DNA from: an uncultured Aeromonadales bacterium
GTDB taxonomy: Bacteria; Pseudomonadota; Gammaproteobacteria; Enterobacterales; Succinivibrionaceae
Assembly (NCBI GenBank): GCA_902776275.1
Contig: CACYPI010000017.1
Location: forward strand, 1-36,354
Direction: 5' to 3'
DNA length: 36,354 bases
Shown: one piece after another, positions 7,242 through 15,716 of the stretch
How positions within the stretch are numbered: the first letter of the stretch is position 1
Layout: every line of letters begins with the position of its first letter
Position numbers and translations under genes: made by a program
Notes under the pieces: generated by a model
What the model was told of the DNA's origin: nothing
What the model saw: the letters and a program-made list of their open reading frames with translations, nothing else
The model's database searches: none

Positions 7242-7682
7242 ATGATGAAGCGCATGACCCTCCCTGCTAGCATCGACGAGCTCAGCTACGTGAACTCGGT
7301 GCTCAAGTCCACGCTCACGGGCGATCTCGAGCCTTTGCTGCTCAAGACCCAGCTTGTCGTGGAGGAGCTGCTCACCAACGTGGTCAACTACGCCTACAAG
7401 GGCAAAAGCGGCGGCACCGCCGAGTTCATCTGCGGCACCGCGACCTTCGACTCGCGCCAGATGGTGCAGCTGACCATCATCGACCAGGGCTCGCCCTACG
7501 ATCCCTTCATCGAGGTCGGGGAGCCTGACATCTCCGCCGACCTCGACGAGCGCGCCGTGGGCGGCCTGGGGATCTTCCTGGTCAAGGAGATAGCGACCCA
7601 CTACGCCTACTGCAGGCTCGAGGATCGCAACATGGTCACCATCTACATCGATCCCAAAGCCCCGCAAGATGCCGCATCCTAA
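7242..7682 (+). CDS. RsbW/BtrW-like serine kinase, probable anti-sigma factor
   Basis: The 146-residue protein is a HATPase_c domain of the SpoIIAB/RsbW class. The N box is VVEELLTNVVNYAY with Glu42 and Asn46 in the catalytic and Mg-binding positions, the G1 motif is DQGSPYDP (81-88) and the G2 loop GGLGIFLVK (107-115). It lacks the dimerisation and phosphotransfer domain of sensor histidine kinases. Such proteins phosphorylate their STAS partner on serine and sequester a sigma factor or other target. The gene follows the STAS gene by 3 bases and its end overlaps the lytic transglycosylase gene. No sigma factor is encoded in the window, so what this protein inhibits is open: a distant sigma factor or, as shown for some Bordetella functions, the secretion machinery itself. 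Confidence 0.87.
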   Translation: MMKRMTLPASIDELSYVNSVLKSTLTGDLEPLLLKTQLVVEELLTNVVNYAYKGKSGGTAEFICGTATFDSRQMVQLTIIDQGSPYDPFIEVGEPDISADLDERAVGGLGIFLVKEIATHYAYCRLEDRNMVTIYIDPKAPQDAAS

Positions 7683-8340
7683 GGCCTGCGCCCTGGCAGC
7701 CTGCGCGCTGGCCGCGACATGCGCCGCCCATTTGGCGGCAGCGGCGCCGGCGGCGCAGGGGCCCACCTTGGAGGTCGAGACCTCCGAGGTGCGGGCCGTT
7801 CCGCTTGGCGCCGCGCCCAGGCGGCAGATGCTCATCGACACGATGGACGTCTACTCCCTCTCAAAGTACGCCTCGCTCTTAAGGCGCTCGCACATGGTGA
7901 GCCTGCCCTACATCGCAAGCGAGGGCTCGCTTCGCGCCGCGCTCTCGGACCTGCTGCCCAGGATCAAGGACGCGGCAAGGTCGGCCGGGCTGCCGCCCGC
8001 CCTCGTGCAGGCGGTGGCCGAGACCGAGTCCGGACTCATCGCCGGAGCGGTGTCGCAAAAGGGCGCGCAGGGGCTCATGCAGCTCATGCCCAAGACCGCA
8101 AGCGAGCTTGGGGTGGCCGATCCATTCGACCCTGACGAGAACCTGCGCGCCGGGGCGCGCTACTTGATGTCGATGATCTCGCGCTTCGGCGCGCTCGAGC
8201 TGGCGCTTGCCGCCTACAACGCAGGCCCCGGCGCCGTCGAGCGCGCAGGCGGGATCCCGGACTACCCGGAAACTGCCGCCTTCGTCTCCAAGGTGATGTC
8301 CCGATATGCCGCGCTGAACCTTCGCGCAACCTCAAGATGA
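7669..8340 (+). CDS. Secreted lytic transglycosylase (SLT family)
   Basis: The 223-residue protein has an alanine-rich signal peptide (about 1-26) and a C-terminal SLT domain (about 95-215). The catalytic glutamate is Glu120 in AETESG, followed by GAQGLMQLMPKTA (132-144), NLRAGARYL (158-166) and LALAAYNAGPGAV (178-190), all hallmarks of family 1 lytic transglycosylases. These enzymes cut peptidoglycan glycan strands; T3SS loci often carry one (IagB, IpgF, EtgA) so that the apparatus can cross the cell wall. Its placement inside the signalling cassette is unusual: it overlaps the kinase gene by 14 bases and the phosphatase gene by 4, so all four are probably translated together. Start choice is supported by the signal peptide. 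Confidence 0.9.
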   Translation: MPHPKACALAACALAATCAAHLAAAAPAAQGPTLEVETSEVRAVPLGAAPRRQMLIDTMDVYSLSKYASLLRRSHMVSLPYIASEGSLRAALSDLLPRIKDAARSAGLPPALVQAVAETESGLIAGAVSQKGAQGLMQLMPKTASELGVADPFDPDENLRAGARYLMSMISRFGALELALAAYNAGPGAVERAGGIPDYPETAAFVSKVMSRYAALNLRATSR

Positions 8341-10232
8341 GCCTCCACATGAACCTCAAGCAAAGGATCCTCGCGCTCACCGCTATGGCGGTGCTGCTGC
8401 CGATGGCGCTGTTCTGCGCCTACATGATGACGTTCCAGAAAAACGCCTACCTCTTCACGGAGGACCGGGCGCTCACCCGCCAGGCCATGCTCATAAGCGA
8501 CGGCATCGACGCCACCTACTTCTCGTACCTGAACTCCGAGATCCAGTACTTCATGGAGATCCGATCCCAGATCTCAAAGCTTTCAAGCGTGCTGGGAGAC
8601 CTTGGCGCCAACGCAAGGGACGCAGGCGGCCAGGCACTGATCCAATCCTTCATCGCCTCATCCGAGGAGCGCTTCAAGGTCAAGGCCTACCTCACAGGCA
8701 GGGGCCCGGGGCCCCGCATCCCGCCTGCGCTCTTAAATGAGACCGACACCACGGGAAAGCCACTCTTTGCGATCCTAAAGGACGCCGAGCGCGACGGACG
8801 CACCGGCACCTATTTCCTCAAGGGGATCTCATCGGTCGCCGCAGTCAGCCCCACCGGCGTTCAGGGCCGGCTCGCCGTGCTGCTGCGCGACGTGTCCGAT
8901 CTCAAGGAACAGTACGGCAGGGGCGGCGAGCAGGTGCTCTCGGGGATCAAGATCATCATCGACTCGATAAGCGAGCGCGTCGCGGGCCGCTACGTGCTCA
9001 TCTCAGACAGGGAGGGCAAGGTCCTGATCGGGGACGACGCGCTCTGTCCTGCCATCCCCTCGTTCGACCCTGCGACCTTCAAGATCCCCGCAGGAGGCAG
9101 GCACGGAGTTGAGCTCAACGGCCGCGACTTCCTTATCAAGACCTCGGACTTCGGGCCCTTCGAGTGGAAGGTGGTGTGCCTCTCCGACCGCAACGAGGTG
9201 CTCGCACCGCTCTACCGCACGCTCTTCCACATCCTGCTCATCGCCCTGGCGATCCTGGCGCCGGCCCTTGCGGCGGCAGCCTTCCTAGTCTCAAGGCTCG
9301 TGCGCCCGCTGCGCCAGGTCGCAGATGCCGCGCTTGAGATCTCAAGGGCCGATCCCAGCGATCCTGCGACCATCCTCGCCGCCGCCCAAGCCCTGCCTGA
9401 GGATGGAAGCGAGACCGGAATGGTGGCCTCCGCCATAAGGCACATGGCCAGATCGCTCAACGACAGCATCTCCTCTGCCATGCGGACCCAGGCCAGGCAG
9501 AAGCTGCTTGAAGGCGAGCTCTCGGCTGCAGCCGAGATCCAAAGCGGCATGCTCCCCAAGGTCCCGAGCTTCGAGACATCATGCCCCTTCGAGATCGCAG
9601 CCTACCTGCTCCCGGCAAAGGAAGTCGGGGGAGACCTGTTCGACATCATCCAGGATCACGAGAGCCTGACGCTGGTCATCGGCGACGTCTCGGGCAAGGG
9701 CGTGCCGGCGGCGCTCTTCATGACCACCACGGTCACCATCATCAGGCAGTGCATCGGCCTGGGCATGGAGCCTGCGGAAACTATGAATCGCGTCAACGCG
9801 ATGCTCTCCGAGCACAACCCCAATTTGATGTTCGTGACGCTGCTCATCATCACGGTGAGCAAGAAGGACGGCTTTCTGCGCTACGCCAACGCCGGGCACT
9901 GCAGGCCCATGATCTGCAAGGATGGCGGGATCATGGAGCTTGAAGGCTTGAGCGGCCCTGCCTGCGGCGTCGTGGAGGGCTACGAGTTCAAGCAGTTTGA
10001 AGGCGCGCTTGCAAAGGGCGACCGGCTCGTCATCTACACCGACGGGATCAGCGAGGCGATGGACGCGAAGGGCGAGCTCTACGGGGAGGAGGCCTTGCGC
10101 AAGGTGGTGCTGGAGCACCGCGATAGCGGGGCGTCGGACCTCAACCAGGCGATCCTCGCCTCGGTCGCCGCCCACCGCGGCAGCGCCGAGCAGTCAGACG
10201 ACATCACGCTTTTGAGCGTGGCCTGCCGCTGA
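8337..10232 (+). CDS. Membrane-anchored PP2C-type phosphatase with periplasmic sensor (BtrU/RsbU-like)
   Basis: The 631-residue protein has an N-terminal membrane helix (about 11-31), a large extracytoplasmic region (about 32-290) resembling dCache-type sensors in size and position, a second helix (about 293-318), a HAMP-like linker (about 319-375), a coiled coil and a SpoIIE/PP2C domain (about 400-631). Metal-binding aspartates are visible in EVGGDLFD (Asp433, Asp436), GDVSGKG (Asp450) and QSDDITLL (Asp621, Asp622). It should dephosphorylate the STAS protein encoded upstream when its sensor is engaged. The Bordetella BtrU and chlamydial RsbU proteins have the same layout. The first ATG overlaps the upstream stop; a second ATG at codon 5 is possible. 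The stop faces the sctN stop with two bases between. Confidence 0.92.
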   Translation: MSLHMNLKQRILALTAMAVLLPMALFCAYMMTFQKNAYLFTEDRALTRQAMLISDGIDATYFSYLNSEIQYFMEIRSQISKLSSVLGDLGANARDAGGQALIQSFIASSEERFKVKAYLTGRGPGPRIPPALLNETDTTGKPLFAILKDAERDGRTGTYFLKGISSVAAVSPTGVQGRLAVLLRDVSDLKEQYGRGGEQVLSGIKIIIDSISERVAGRYVLISDREGKVLIGDDALCPAIPSFDPATFKIPAGGRHGVELNGRDFLIKTSDFGPFEWKVVCLSDRNEVLAPLYRTLFHILLIALAILAPALAAAAFLVSRLVRPLRQVADAALEISRADPSDPATILAAAQALPEDGSETGMVASAIRHMARSLNDSISSAMRTQARQKLLEGELSAAAEIQSGMLPKVPSFETSCPFEIAAYLLPAKEVGGDLFDIIQDHESLTLVIGDVSGKGVPAALFMTTTVTIIRQCIGLGMEPAETMNRVNAMLSEHNPNLMFVTLLIITVSKKDGFLRYANAGHCRPMICKDGGIMELEGLSGPACGVVEGYEFKQFEGALAKGDRLVIYTDGISEAMDAKGELYGEEALRKVVLEHRDSGASDLNQAILASVAAHRGSAEQSDDITLLSVACR

Positions 10233-10234
10233 GG

Positions 10235-11551
10235 TCAGAGCACCGCCTGCTCAAGGGCCTTCAGCGTCTCCTCAAAGCTTGAGCGCTCGTCGAGCCCCTG
10301 CCTTAGGAAGGCATTCACGCGATCGATGTGGTCGAGCGCCGAGTCGGCCTCAGGATCGGCCCCGCGCTTGTACTCGCCAAGCTGCACCAGGAGCTCTATC
10401 TGCTGGTACTTGGCGAGGATCGCGCGCAGCTTCGCGGCTGCCTGCTTGTGCTCCTTCGTGACTATCTGGTTCATGACCCTCGAGACCGAGGCGAGCACGT
10501 CGATGGCCGGGTAGTGGTTCTTTGCGGCAAGCGCGCGGGAGAGGATGATGTGCCCGTCCAGGATCGAGCGCGTCTCGTCGGCGATGGGCTCGGTCATGTC
10601 GTCGCCTTCGACGAGCACCGTGTAGAGCGCGGTGATCGAGCCCTTGTCGGAGTTTCCGGCGCGCTCCATGAGCTTTGGCAGCTCGGAGAACACCGAGGGC
10701 GGGAAGCCGCGGCGGGTCGGCGGCTCGCCTGCGGCGAGGCCGATCTCGCGCTGGGCGCGCCCGAACCGGGTCACGCTGTCCATCATCAAAAGCACGCTCA
10801 TCCCCTGATCGCGGAAGTACTCGGCGACCGCAGTCGCGGTGTAGGCGGCCTTCAGGCGCTCCATCGAGGAGCGGTCTGAGGTCGAGACCACCAGCACGGT
10901 CTTCTTCATTCCCTCGGGACCCAGATCGTGCTCGATGAACTCGCGCACCTCGCGTCCGCGCTCGCCGATGAGCGCGAGCACGCACACCTGCGCCGAGCAG
11001 CCCTTGATGATCGATGAGAGCAGCGTGGACTTGCCGCCGCCTGCGGCAGCAAAGATGCCCAGCCTCTGGCCCTGCCCGCAGGTGAGCATGCCGTCGAGCA
11101 CCCTCAGCCCCAGGCTGATGGGCTTGGTGATGAGCTTGCGGGTCATCGCGGGGGGCGGATCGGCGTAGACGGGATAGGACTCGTGGGTGCCCAGCGGCCC
11201 CTTGCCGTCGGCGCTCTCGCCCACGCCGTTGATGACCCGCCCAAGAAGCTCGCGCCCCACCGGAACCGTGAGCACGTGCCCAGTCGGGATCACCTCGGTG
11301 TGGAAGGAGATCCCCTCGAGATCGCCAAGCGGGGTCAGAAGCGCAGTGTTCTTTGAGAAGCCGACCACCTCGGCCTTGAGCTGCCAACTGGTGCCAGGGT
11401 TCCTCATGATGCACAGCTCGCCGACCTTGACCTCGGGCACCACCGCCCGGATGATGGTCCCGACCACCTCCTCGACGCGGCCGCGCACCTGCACCGTCTG
11501 CGCCCGGTCTACGGCCTCGGCGATCATCCTGCCTATGTACTCAAGCGCCAC
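10235..11551 (-). CDS. sctN: SctN, T3SS ATPase
   Basis: The 438-residue protein is a full-length F1-like secretion ATPase. The Walker A loop is AAAGGGKST (168-176), GERGREV (196-202) carries the catalytic glutamate, Walker B is SVLLMMD (252-258), and [22 protein letters not shown] (from 278) is family-typical. SctN unfolds substrates and removes chaperones at the base of the export gate. It opens with a GTG that overlaps the end of sctL by 11 bases, with GGAG upstream. It is the last gene of the long minus-strand operon. In Yersinia yscN is followed by yscO, P, Q, R, S, T, U; here these genes are dispersed and the partner-switching cassette converges on sctN instead. Confidence 0.98.
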   Translation of the reverse strand: MALEYIGRMIAEAVDRAQTVQVRGRVEEVVGTIIRAVVPEVKVGELCIMRNPGTSWQLKAEVVGFSKNTALLTPLGDLEGISFHTEVIPTGHVLTVPVGRELLGRVINGVGESADGKGPLGTHESYPVYADPPPAMTRKLITKPISLGLRVLDGMLTCGQGQRLGIFAAAGGGKSTLLSSIIKGCSAQVCVLALIGERGREVREFIEHDLGPEGMKKTVLVVSTSDRSSMERLKAAYTATAVAEYFRDQGMSVLLMMDSVTRFGRAQREIGLAAGEPPTRRGFPPSVFSELPKLMERAGNSDKGSITALYTVLVEGDDMTEPIADETRSILDGHIILSRALAAKNHYPAIDVLASVSRVMNQIVTKEHKQAAAKLRAILAKYQQIELLVQLGEYKRGADPEADSALDHIDRVNAFLRQGLDERSSFEETLKALEQAVL

Positions 11552-12167
11552 CCTTGTTCTCCAGATTGGCGTCTAGCGCCTTCCTCAGGACCTTGAGCTG
11601 GGTTGAGAGCGAGGACTCGACCACGCCCTGCTCGGTCTCGAGCACGCAGTCGCCGGCCCTGAGGTTGGGATCGGCGGCCAGCCTCACGTAGCCGCCCTGG
11701 CCGTTGGCGAGCACCGAGCCCAGGGAGGCGCGCAGGATCTTCTCATCGTCGGGGCACACCCTCAGCGTGATGCTCTTGCAGCCGCGCACATAGGAGAGGC
11801 CTTGGTGCACCACGCGCTCGACGAGATCGCGCCTATCGAGGCTGCCGATGATCTTGACGACCGCGTCGTAGACGGCGTCGGTGAGCTGCTTTTCAAGCGC
11901 GGCGATGGAGTCGACCTGGCTCATCACCATCTCGACGATCTTCTCGGAGTACTCCTCGCGCCCCTGCTCGAGCCCTTCCTTGTAGCCGCGCTCGCGCTGC
12001 TCGAGGTAGGCCTTCCTGGCCCGCTCGGCGGCGTCGGCGGAGGCCTTCTTGACGAGATCAAGGAGCCTTGAGGCTTCGCGGAAGTCCGCGTAGTCGTCCT
12101 TCTTTACGACATGCACCCCGGGGCCAGGCTTGACCGCCGCCTTTACAAGCTGAAAATCATCCGGCAT
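11541..12167 (-). CDS. sctL: SctL, ATPase stator
   Basis: The 208-residue protein matches the SctL/YscL/FliH family: a short N-terminal part, a charged helical stretch (about 45-110) with repeated [21 protein letters not shown] sequence, and a C-terminal domain with [19 protein letters not shown] and the [12 protein letters not shown] region. It links SctN to SctQ and SctK in the sorting platform. The preferred ATG gives MPDDFQLVK and follows GGGGGACGAGAG; a frame opening 36 bases upstream is possible but lies deeper in sctK. It overlaps the end of sctK by 25 bases and sctN by 11. Confidence 0.93.
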   Translation of the reverse strand: MPDDFQLVKAAVKPGPGVHVVKKDDYADFREASRLLDLVKKASADAAERARKAYLEQRERGYKEGLEQGREEYSEKIVEMVMSQVDSIAALEKQLTDAVYDAVVKIIGSLDRRDLVERVVHQGLSYVRGCKSITLRVCPDDEKILRASLGSVLANGQGGYVRLAADPNLRAGDCVLETEQGVVESSLSTQLKVLRKALDANLENKGGA

Positions 12168-12772
12168 CTCTCGTCCCCCGATTGCCTCATAAGCCTCGTG
12201 CAAAGCGCCTTGAGCGCGTCGAGCGCCTCCCCTGCAGGGGCGGGGCGCGAAAGCGCAGGCGGACTGAGCCTCTGCCGCACGGGATCAGGCAGGGCCGACT
12301 CGACTGCCGCGAGGGCCCAGGCCCCGGCGTCGAGGATCGAGCCGGGAAAGGCAAAGTCCTCGCAAAGCGCCTGCCTGGCCTTTTGTCCCAGCATGAACCT
12401 CGCACTGCCGCGCGCGAACCCGAGCTCCTCATTTGACAGCTCCTGCCTTAGCGCGAGAACCTCCTCGCGCCTCACGCAGGATGAGATCCTGCCTGCGAAG
12501 ATCACGCAAGAGAGCTTGCGCGCAAGCTCCTCAAGCGCCTTGCCGCCGGCAAGCGCCAGGCGGGTGATCGGCTCTTCAAAGTCAAAGAATCCACCCGCGC
12601 GCTCAGGGGAGAGCAGCGCCATGGCGCGCGGATCAGCCTTGAGCCTTGCCATGAGGCCGCCAAATGGCGGATCAGGCTTGCTGACGGCAAAGCCGGCGTT
12701 GAACTCCAGGATCGCATCGAGGAGCACCGCCCCCTCCTTTGAAAGGAGGAGACTTGCAAACTCAAGCCTCAT
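12143..12772 (-). CDS. sctK: SctK, sorting-platform adaptor
   Basis: This 209-residue protein is encoded between sctJ and sctL, the invariant position of sctK in Ysc-type operons, and has the expected length. Sequence conservation in SctK is low; visible features are FNAGF near residue 24, a helical arginine-rich body and a C-terminal segment ALKALCTRLMRQSG. SctK connects the SctQ/SctL pods to SctD at the inner membrane. The ATG overlaps the sctJ stop as ATGA, a classic coupled start; a longer frame upstream runs inside sctJ and is rejected. Assignment is chiefly by position and size. Confidence 0.75.
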   Translation of the reverse strand: MRLEFASLLLSKEGAVLLDAILEFNAGFAVSKPDPPFGGLMARLKADPRAMALLSPERAGGFFDFEEPITRLALAGGKALEELARKLSCVIFAGRISSCVRREEVLALRQELSNEELGFARGSARFMLGQKARQALCEDFAFPGSILDAGAWALAAVESALPDPVRQRLSPPALSRPAPAGEALDALKALCTRLMRQSGDERCRMIFSL

Positions 12773-13509
12773 TGCTTCCCGCCACCGCCGCGGCGCCTTA
12801 CGGAGATGATCCCCATGCGCGCAAGCGCCAGCGCTGCCGCCAAGGCCGCGATAAGCGCGGCCAGCGCCGAGAGCAGGCCTATTGCGTAGGGCCGCTCGTA
12901 CCACTTGGCCTTGTGCACCGCAGGAGGGATCACCTTCTCGCGGAACTCCTCGTACATCACGCTCACGCGGTCGGGGGTGAGCCCGGGCACCGCGCGGGAG
13001 GCGGTCTGGCGGATGTCGCTCTCCATGCGCACCGCAGGCGAGTCCGGGGTGTGGCGCAGGAACACCGCGGCCGAGGGCGGGGTGGTGATCCCGCTTGACT
13101 GCTCGTGCTGCACCAAGGTCACGTGGACGCGCGAGTCGAGCACGCCGTCGATGCGCGCGAAGGTGGCCGAAAGCTCCTCGGAGAGCGCGTAGGCAAGGCG
13201 CGCCTGCTCCTCAAGCTGCGACGAGATCATCGCCTGCCCGGTGAACACCGTGCCCAGGCTCTGGTAGGTCGCCCGCGGCAATGAGTTCTCCTTGAGTATG
13301 TCCACCGAGCGCACCAGATCCTCGTGCTCGACTTTGACGCTGAAAGCGCCCTTGCCCTCGGAGACCTTCTGGGCGTCGATGCCACGGCGCAGCAGCGCCG
13401 AGACCATCTCGTTGGCGTCGTCCTCGCTCACGCCGGAGTAGACGTTCTCCCTGCATCCGCACAGGGCCAGCGCCCCGGCGAGAACCAGGGCGAACAGCTT
13501 TGCTCTCAA
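12769..13509 (-). CDS. sctJ: SctJ, inner-ring lipoprotein
   Basis: The 246-residue protein is a SctJ/YscJ/PrgK ring lipoprotein. The signal peptide ends in LCGC with Cys19 as lipid-attachment residue, followed by VYSGVSEDDANEMVSALLRRGIDA, the first ring-building domain; a second domain spans about 90-180, and a membrane helix lies near 208-230 before a basic tail. The start is a TTG two bases after the upstream stop, with GGAG nine bases before it. There is no ATG upstream of the lipobox in this frame that lies outside the preceding gene, so TTG initiation is well supported. SctJ forms the inner-membrane ring with SctD. Confidence 0.95.
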   Translation of the reverse strand: MRAKLFALVLAGALALCGCRENVYSGVSEDDANEMVSALLRRGIDAQKVSEGKGAFSVKVEHEDLVRSVDILKENSLPRATYQSLGTVFTGQAMISSQLEEQARLAYALSEELSATFARIDGVLDSRVHVTLVQHEQSSGITTPPSAAVFLRHTPDSPAVRMESDIRQTASRAVPGLTPDRVSVMYEEFREKVIPPAVHKAKWYERPYAIGLLSALAALIAALAAALALARMGIISVRRRGGGGKQ

Positions 13510-13511
13510 GA

Positions 13512-13874
13512 TCAGCGCTCCGCGAAGGCTATGGTGTCGCTTGCGAGCTTGTAGCCTGAGCCGCTGCGGTCCTTGATCTCGGACATCAGCGACTTGGCCT
13601 GCGCGCTGTCCTTTTTCAGGACCGCGGCAAGCACCCTCACTCCCAGCACGTCGTCGTCCTGGGGAAGACCGTCCAGGATCTCCTCGGCCTGCTCGAACTC
13701 GTCGGTGAAGAGGTGGCACAGCGCCAGCCCGGTCTTGGCCGGAACAAGGCCTTGGTCATAGGCGCACAGGCCCTCGAAGAGCCTCCTGGCCTCGACGATC
13801 CTGCCCTTCATGGCGCCTGCCATGCCGATCTCGATGATCTTCACGAGATCATCCTTGTCCAGGAACTCAATCAT
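13512..13874 (-). CDS. TPR-like needle chaperone (YscG/PscG-like)
   Basis: The 120-residue protein is all-helical with repeated A/G-x-L patterns typical of tetratricopeptide repeats (for example residues 20-50 and 50-70). It lies 3 bases after the needle gene sctF, and another small gene precedes sctF, giving the order E-F-G of Yersinia, where YscE and YscG hold YscF monomers unpolymerised in the cytoplasm. YscG is about 115 residues. The function is inferred from fold and position; HrpB1-like proteins are an alternative relative. Confidence 0.65.
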   Translation of the reverse strand: MIEFLDKDDLVKIIEIGMAGAMKGRIVEARRLFEGLCAYDQGLVPAKTGLALCHLFTDEFEQAEEILDGLPQDDDVLGVRVLAAVLKKDSAQAKSLMSEIKDRSGSGYKLASDTIAFAER

Positions 13875-13877
13875 CTC

Positions 13878-14132
13878 TTACACCTTCTGGGCAATGCTCT
13901 TGAGCGAGTCGGTAAGGTCCTTGGTAAGGCTCGAGCACATCTCGACCATCGAGTTGTACTGGCCGATCTGGAAATTGAGCTTGATCATCTCGGTGGTCTG
14001 CTCGGTCGATGAGAGGGTCGAGATGCGGTCCATCTCGCTCATGATGGAGTCGGCCTGCTTGCTCAAGTTGTCGAGGGTGTTGCTCACGCCGGTGGCATAG
14101 CTGCTTCCAGTCATCCCGTCTACCATGGTCAT
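13878..14132 (-). CDS. sctF: SctF, needle subunit
   Basis: The 84-residue protein has the needle-protein profile: a polar N-terminus, helix-turn-helix with the loop near residues 42-48, and a C-terminal half containing MIKLNFQIGQYNSMVEMCSSLTKDLTDSLKSIAQKV, close to the conserved end of YscF/PscF-type needles. The length is typical. SctF polymerises outside the cell into the needle. It starts with an ATG overlapping the preceding stop by four bases; an ATG two codons further is also possible. It is flanked by two small genes likely to encode its chaperones. Confidence 0.93.
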   Translation of the reverse strand: MTMVDGMTGSSYATGVSNTLDNLSKQADSIMSEMDRISTLSSTEQTTEMIKLNFQIGQYNSMVEMCSSLTKDLTDSLKSIAQKV

Positions 14133-14338
14133 TCCTCCTTTGGAATGGAAATGTCAAAAGCCGCGCAGGTCGCTTCGTAAAGCCCGCTGAGCTTGGCAAA
14201 CTCGTCGGGGCTCGCGCCGCCGTCGAGCCTGGCCTTCAGATCGCCCTTGAGGGCGGCAAGGCTGTCGGAAAGCTCCTTGTCGGGCCTTCCTTCCGCCACG
14301 TCCTTGAAGGCATCAATGCCCTCTGAGAAGTATTTCAC
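14129..14338 (-). CDS. Small YscE-like needle co-chaperone
   Basis: A GTG start behind AGGACC gives a 69-residue helical protein beginning MKYFSEGIDAF; a TTG start 12 codons earlier lies deeper in sctD and is less likely. YscE and PscE are about 67 residues, made of two helices, and act with YscG on the needle subunit. The gene occupies the yscE position between sctD and sctF, overlapping sctD by 26 bases and sctF by 4. Sequence identity in this family is very low, so the call depends on size, position and helical character. Confidence 0.6.
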   Translation of the reverse strand: MKYFSEGIDAFKDVAEGRPDKELSDSLAALKGDLKARLDGGASPDEFAKLSGLYEATCAAFDISIPKEE

Positions 14339-15716
14339 TGGTCCTGTCCCCCTTCTTGATGGTGATCCGGTCAAGGCTGATCTCCGTGACGGTCTGCCCG
14401 GAGGGCAGCACCCCGCCCTCGAAGTAGCGGTGGCCGGATCTGGTGGTGAAAAACTTGATGGGCTGAAGGCTCACGCCCATGATGTCCTCGGGCGAAAGCG
14501 CGCCGTCCGGGGCGGCCGCGGCCGGCGCCGCGGCGGCAGCTGAGGCATCCTCTGGCGCAGGCGATGCCGCAGGCGCGGGCTTGGCCGGGCTCATGGCCAG
14601 GATGTCCCCGCCGCCCTCCTCCTCCCTTGAGAGGCTGAGCGGGAAGCCGTAGAGCGCCTCCAGGGCCTTGCGCGCCCGCTCCACGCTCTTTTGCGCGTCA
14701 ACCCCCACGGCGCCTGAGACGGCCACGCGGTTGTCGAGGAAATGCGCTGTCGCGGACTTTGGCAGGGCGTCATCCGATGGCAGCGATGCGAGATCCTGCT
14801 TGAGCCTTGATGCGTATACGCTGTCAAAGGAGAGCTTGTCGCGAAGGCGCCTGGGAAGCTTCGAGTAGAGATCGCCCTCGGCCTTCTGATCCTTCACATA
14901 GCCTCTTGCGATGAGCGCGCCCTTGTCGCCGCGCCTTACGCTGTAGCTGTAGCCAAAGCCCCTGAGCGCGTTTTCGGCGCTCACGCACTCGTCGTCGCGC
15001 ACGGCGACGTCGAGCGCCACCCTGGTCGAGAGAGAGGGCAGCGCCGCAGTCAGGGCTGCGAGGTCGGCGCCGTCGCCGACCTCGCCTGAGACATGGAGGG
15101 CGCCATCCCTTTGCGATACCTCAAGCCCTCCGAAGCCCTTCTCGTCAAGCGCGGCCCTGAGGGCTTGCAGATCCTCTCCTGCCCCGGCTTGGCCTTGAAG
15201 CCCCACGGTGAGCATCAGCGCGGCGGCGATGCAGGCTGTGCCAAGCAGCGCAGCCGCGATGCGGCGGGCACGTCCGCCCCTTGGCTTCCCATCGCCTTCA
15301 TCGGGCGCGGCGGCATCCGCATCCGCGCCTGCCGTCTTAGCAGGAGCCTCGACTTCCTTTTCGGCCTCCCCTGCGCTCTGGGGCTTTTCAGGAACCTTGG
15401 CAGTCTGATCGGGCCAGGGCTCGCGCGATCCCTGCGGGCGCTGGAGGAACGCGAGATCCCCGGAGGCGAGGATCGCCCCGCTCTCCCATGCCGTGCGCCC
15501 TGACGCGGCCTGGCCGCCCAGGGCGATGCCGCTGCCAAGCGGCGTTGCGAACACGCCCTCGCCGGTTACCTCGATCATGAAGGCGTGCTCGGCCGCCGCC
15601 CCCTCGAAGATGAGGTCGCAGTCGTCGGCAAGGCCCGCGGTGTAGCTGCCCTCATCAAGGCAGAATACCGCGCCCTGCTGGGGTCCCTGGCAGATCCTTA
15701 TCTCGCGTGCGCTCAA
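14313..15716 (-). CDS. sctD: SctD, inner-membrane ring protein
   Basis: The 467-residue protein has the SctD plan: a cytoplasmic FHA-like domain (about 4-92), a proline/alanine/glutamate-rich linker (about 93-150), a single membrane helix (about 153-173) and a large periplasmic part with a BON-like domain near 180-230 and repeated ring-building modules. A second low-complexity Pro/Ala segment (about 370-405) precedes the C-terminal domain, an unusual insertion. The start is a TTG overlapping the sctC stop (TTTTGA) with GGGGAG upstream. SctD joins SctJ to the sorting platform and secretin. Confidence 0.9.
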   Translation of the reverse strand: MSAREIRICQGPQQGAVFCLDEGSYTAGLADDCDLIFEGAAAEHAFMIEVTGEGVFATPLGSGIALGGQAASGRTAWESGAILASGDLAFLQRPQGSREPWPDQTAKVPEKPQSAGEAEKEVEAPAKTAGADADAAAPDEGDGKPRGGRARRIAAALLGTACIAAALMLTVGLQGQAGAGEDLQALRAALDEKGFGGLEVSQRDGALHVSGEVGDGADLAALTAALPSLSTRVALDVAVRDDECVSAENALRGFGYSYSVRRGDKGALIARGYVKDQKAEGDLYSKLPRRLRDKLSFDSVYASRLKQDLASLPSDDALPKSATAHFLDNRVAVSGAVGVDAQKSVERARKALEALYGFPLSLSREEEGGGDILAMSPAKPAPAASPAPEDASAAAAAPAAAAPDGALSPEDIMGVSLQPIKFFTTRSGHRYFEGGVLPSGQTVTEISLDRITIKKGDRTSEILLRGH

